Below are positions 16,042-17,473 of a stretch of DNA of 17,473 nucleotides, piece by piece; the first letter of the stretch is position 1; each line of letters starts with the position of its first letter. A program made the translations under genes and the position numbers. The DNA comes from Clostridia bacterium (GTDB taxonomy: Bacteria; Bacillota; Clostridia; DUPQ01). A model generated the notes under the pieces. That model did not search any database and was not told the origin of the DNA. It was given only the letters and a program-made list of their open reading frames with translations. Location of the stretch: contig JAUUZV010000023.1 in assembly GCA_030592085.1 (NCBI GenBank), positions 1-17,473 on the forward strand. Reading direction: 5' to 3'.

Positions 16042-16070
16042 AGTATAGCACGAAAAAATACACCATTCAA
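16042..16070 (-). promoter_or_regulatory. Promoter of the two-component/sugar-import operon with flanking inverted repeat
   Basis: On the minus strand, -35 TTGAAT (complement of 16065-16070) and -10 TATACT (complement of 16042-16047) are 17 bases apart, and TG one base before the -10 makes it an extended -10 promoter. Transcription should start near 16035. An 8-bp inverted repeat, TTGTTTGA (16035-16042) and TCAAACAA (16067-16074), overlaps the two promoter elements with centres 32 bp (about three helical turns) apart, which is a plausible operator pair. Confidence 0.7.
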
Positions 16071-16089
16071 ACAAGGAGGAAATGAAGGT

Positions 16090-16977
16090 TTATTTTAAAA
16101 CAAAGTAACGTAACCATTTTTCACAAGCATCTGACCAAGTTGAGGCAGCAAGGTGACTGTGGCGTTTTTTTTTGCACATCCCCAAGCCATGTGGACCATC
16201 TTCGTATATGTGAAGTTCATTTTGCACACCTTTTTCTTGGAGCGCTTTAGCATAAAGTTTACTATGTAATGATGGAACAATTTTATCTTTTTTGGTATGC
16301 CAAATAAAAGTTTTAGGAGAATCACTTGTTATAAAATTTATTGATTTTGTTTCTTCTAATAGTTCTTCTTGATAATTTTTCCCTAAAAAAGCTAGTAATG
16401 CAATTTTCATGATTGTCGTTTCTCTAGACAAATAAGTACAAGGATAAGCTAAAATCTGAAAATTTATAGCACATGATACTTGATCAATTTTATCAATTTT
16501 CAAATAATTAGTGTTGTTTTTAGAAGCTCCTACTATACTAGTAATATAACCACCTGCTGAAAAGCCAATCGCTCCAATGTTATCTGGATCAATTCCAAAC
16601 ATATTAGCATGGTAACGAACATATCTAACTGCTCTTTTGCTATCTTCAATAGGAATAGGATAAAAATATGGAGATAATCGATATTGTAAAACAAAAACAT
16701 TGAAACCTAATTTATGAAAAAAATCTACGGTTTCTCTTAGAATGTGTTTTGTTGCTCTTCTAACAAAAGCTCCACCAGGTAAAATAATTACGGCAGGCCG
16801 CCTATTTGTTACATCAAGCAAATAAGGTGTTATTAGCGGTTTCTCAAATATGTTTTTTAGAGTTAAGAAGCGAAGAAAGAAGTTTTCTTCGCTTAGAACT
16901 TTTTTAGTTACATACTTTTTATATGGATCTTTACCACAATAAATATCTATTGTTTTTTTACTAGTTTTTTTCTTCAT
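16090..16977 (-). CDS. Alpha/beta hydrolase, esterase/lipase family (BD-FAE/Abhydrolase_3-like)
   Basis: This 295-residue protein has the alpha/beta-hydrolase fold of small carboxyl-esterases. LPGGAF (66-71) is the oxyanion-hole region (usually HGGG/HGGA, with the first His replaced by Pro here), the nucleophile elbow is GFSAGG with Ser140, the acid is probably Asp231 in WHTKKDKIVP, and the base is His263 in DGPHGLG. The catalytic triad therefore looks complete. There is no signal peptide or membrane span; the long basic N-terminus (MKKKTSKK) suggests a cytoplasmic protein. It begins 3 bases after the stop of the membrane-protein gene, without a clear ribosome binding site, so re-initiation after that stop is likely. 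Because the next gene has its own promoter, co-regulation with the sugar locus is uncertain. Deacylation of an acetylated sugar or glycoside is a reasonable but unproven role. Confidence 0.88.
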   Translation of the reverse strand: MKKKTSKKTIDIYCGKDPYKKYVTKKVLSEENFFLRFLTLKNIFEKPLITPYLLDVTNRRPAVIILPGGAFVRRATKHILRETVDFFHKLGFNVFVLQYRLSPYFYPIPIEDSKRAVRYVRYHANMFGIDPDNIGAIGFSAGGYITSIVGASKNNTNYLKIDKIDQVSCAINFQILAYPCTYLSRETTIMKIALLAFLGKNYQEELLEETKSINFITSDSPKTFIWHTKKDKIVPSLHSKLYAKALQEKGVQNELHIYEDGPHGLGMCKKKRHSHLAASTWSDACEKWLRYFVLK

Positions 16978-16980
16978 AAT

Positions 16981-17473
16981 CTATAGATGTAAACGCTTAT
17001 TAACAAATTTTCTTAATTTTTTTCCTTTTCTTATAATATGTAAAATCCCAATAACCGGTAAAGCAACAATAATAACAAGCAATGACCACGTTATGGTAGA
17101 AGTGCTATAAAGATATTTTGATATTAATAGATTTAGTGAAACACAAAATATTGAGATATCAAAGAGCAAGACCATAACTAATCCTAAGGAGTCGTGTACA
17201 CTAGCAGTTACAATAAAATATGATAAAATTGCTAAAACAAAGATAATTAGATTAATTGGAATAAGTAATTGTAAAATTGATATGTGGCTACTTAGGAGAA
17301 AACCAAATGCAATAGTCATTAAAATTCCACCAAGGATATAGTAAAAAGTAATTGGTAATACTTTTTTAACTTTATCTGTATTAAAAATTCCAAGTATAAT
17401 AAACCAGACAAGGGCAATTGCTAGGGTAGTAAACTTTGCCCAAAGAAAATTTTGTGAAATTATAAGATTTAAA
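16981..17473 (-). CDS. Multi-spanning membrane protein, N-terminus beyond window
   Basis: The frame stays open from the stop at 16981-16983 to the right edge, giving at least 163 residues, so the ATG at 17319 is probably internal and the gene starts outside the window. The visible part has about five hydrophobic spans (starting FTTLAIALVWFIILGIF near the edge, then FYYILGGILMTIAFGFLL, LLIPINLIIFVLAILSYFIV, LGLVMVLLFDISIFCVSLNLL and WSLLVIIVALPVIGILHII) and ends in a strongly basic tail (RKGKKLRKFVNKRLHL) expected to face the cytoplasm. I do not recognise a family. The small size of its loops speaks against an extracellular enzyme. It overlaps functionally with nothing else here except the hydrolase gene, which starts 3 bases downstream. 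Confidence 0.75.
   Translation of the reverse strand, partial: LNLIISQNFLWAKFTTLAIALVWFIILGIFNTDKVKKVLPITFYYILGGILMTIAFGFLLSSHISILQLLIPINLIIFVLAILSYFIVTASVHDSLGLVMVLLFDISIFCVSLNLLISKYLYSTSTITWSLLVIIVALPVIGILHIIRKGKKLRKFVNKRLHL

Noticed and set aside
1..17473. CRISPR arrays, tRNA or rRNA genes, insertion sequences, phage genes
   Set aside because: No regularly spaced repeats, cloverleaf-like sequences, transposase or phage motifs were found on reading both strands.

Overview
The window is AT-rich (roughly 30% GC by eye) and uses the standard code: TGA at 4978-4980 ends a gene and is followed at once by a ribosome binding site for the next. Strong AGGAGG-type sites, YesM/YesN-type two-component proteins, lipobox-bearing binding proteins and an ABC ATPase/permease exporter pair suggest a low-GC Gram-positive-lineage bacterium, either a Bacillota species or a free-living relative of the Mollicutes. 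The exact taxon cannot be fixed from this sequence. No RNA gene, insertion sequence, phage gene or CRISPR array was seen.

Layout. (1) 1-2320, minus strand: an ABC ATPase followed by a large FtsX/MacB-type permease whose C-terminus lies beyond base 1. Upstream is a perfect tandem 11-bp repeat that looks like a response-regulator site. (2) 2469-7842, plus strand: a near-consensus promoter drives a GH38 alpha-mannosidase-family enzyme, a GNAT acetyltransferase and two different uroporphyrinogen-decarboxylase-fold (URO-D) proteins, and a strong intrinsic terminator closes the unit. (3) 16070 down to 7861, minus strand, convergent with (2): an AraC-type response regulator, a YesM-type histidine kinase, a sugar-binding lipoprotein coupled to the kinase, a two-domain CUT2 sugar-import ATPase, its permease and a second sugar-binding lipoprotein. 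(4) 16090-17473, minus strand: an alpha/beta hydrolase closely coupled to the end of a multi-spanning membrane protein that is cut by the window edge.

How it may work together (inference). Regions 2 and 3 form one carbohydrate-use locus. The kinase, probably with its partner binding protein (11600-12574), senses an extracellular sugar or glycoside. The response regulator then activates the CUT2 importer, whose high-abundance binding protein is the last gene. The imported compound meets cytoplasmic enzymes: the GH38 hydrolase has no signal peptide, and beside it are an acetyltransferase and two URO-D-fold proteins of unknown reaction. The URO-D pair is the least explained part. One member keeps a His-x-Cys motif like that of zinc-dependent corrinoid methyltransferases, the other has lost it, and neither carries the HemE signature. 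The substrate is unknown; a mannoside or other alpha-glycoside is only a guess from GH38.
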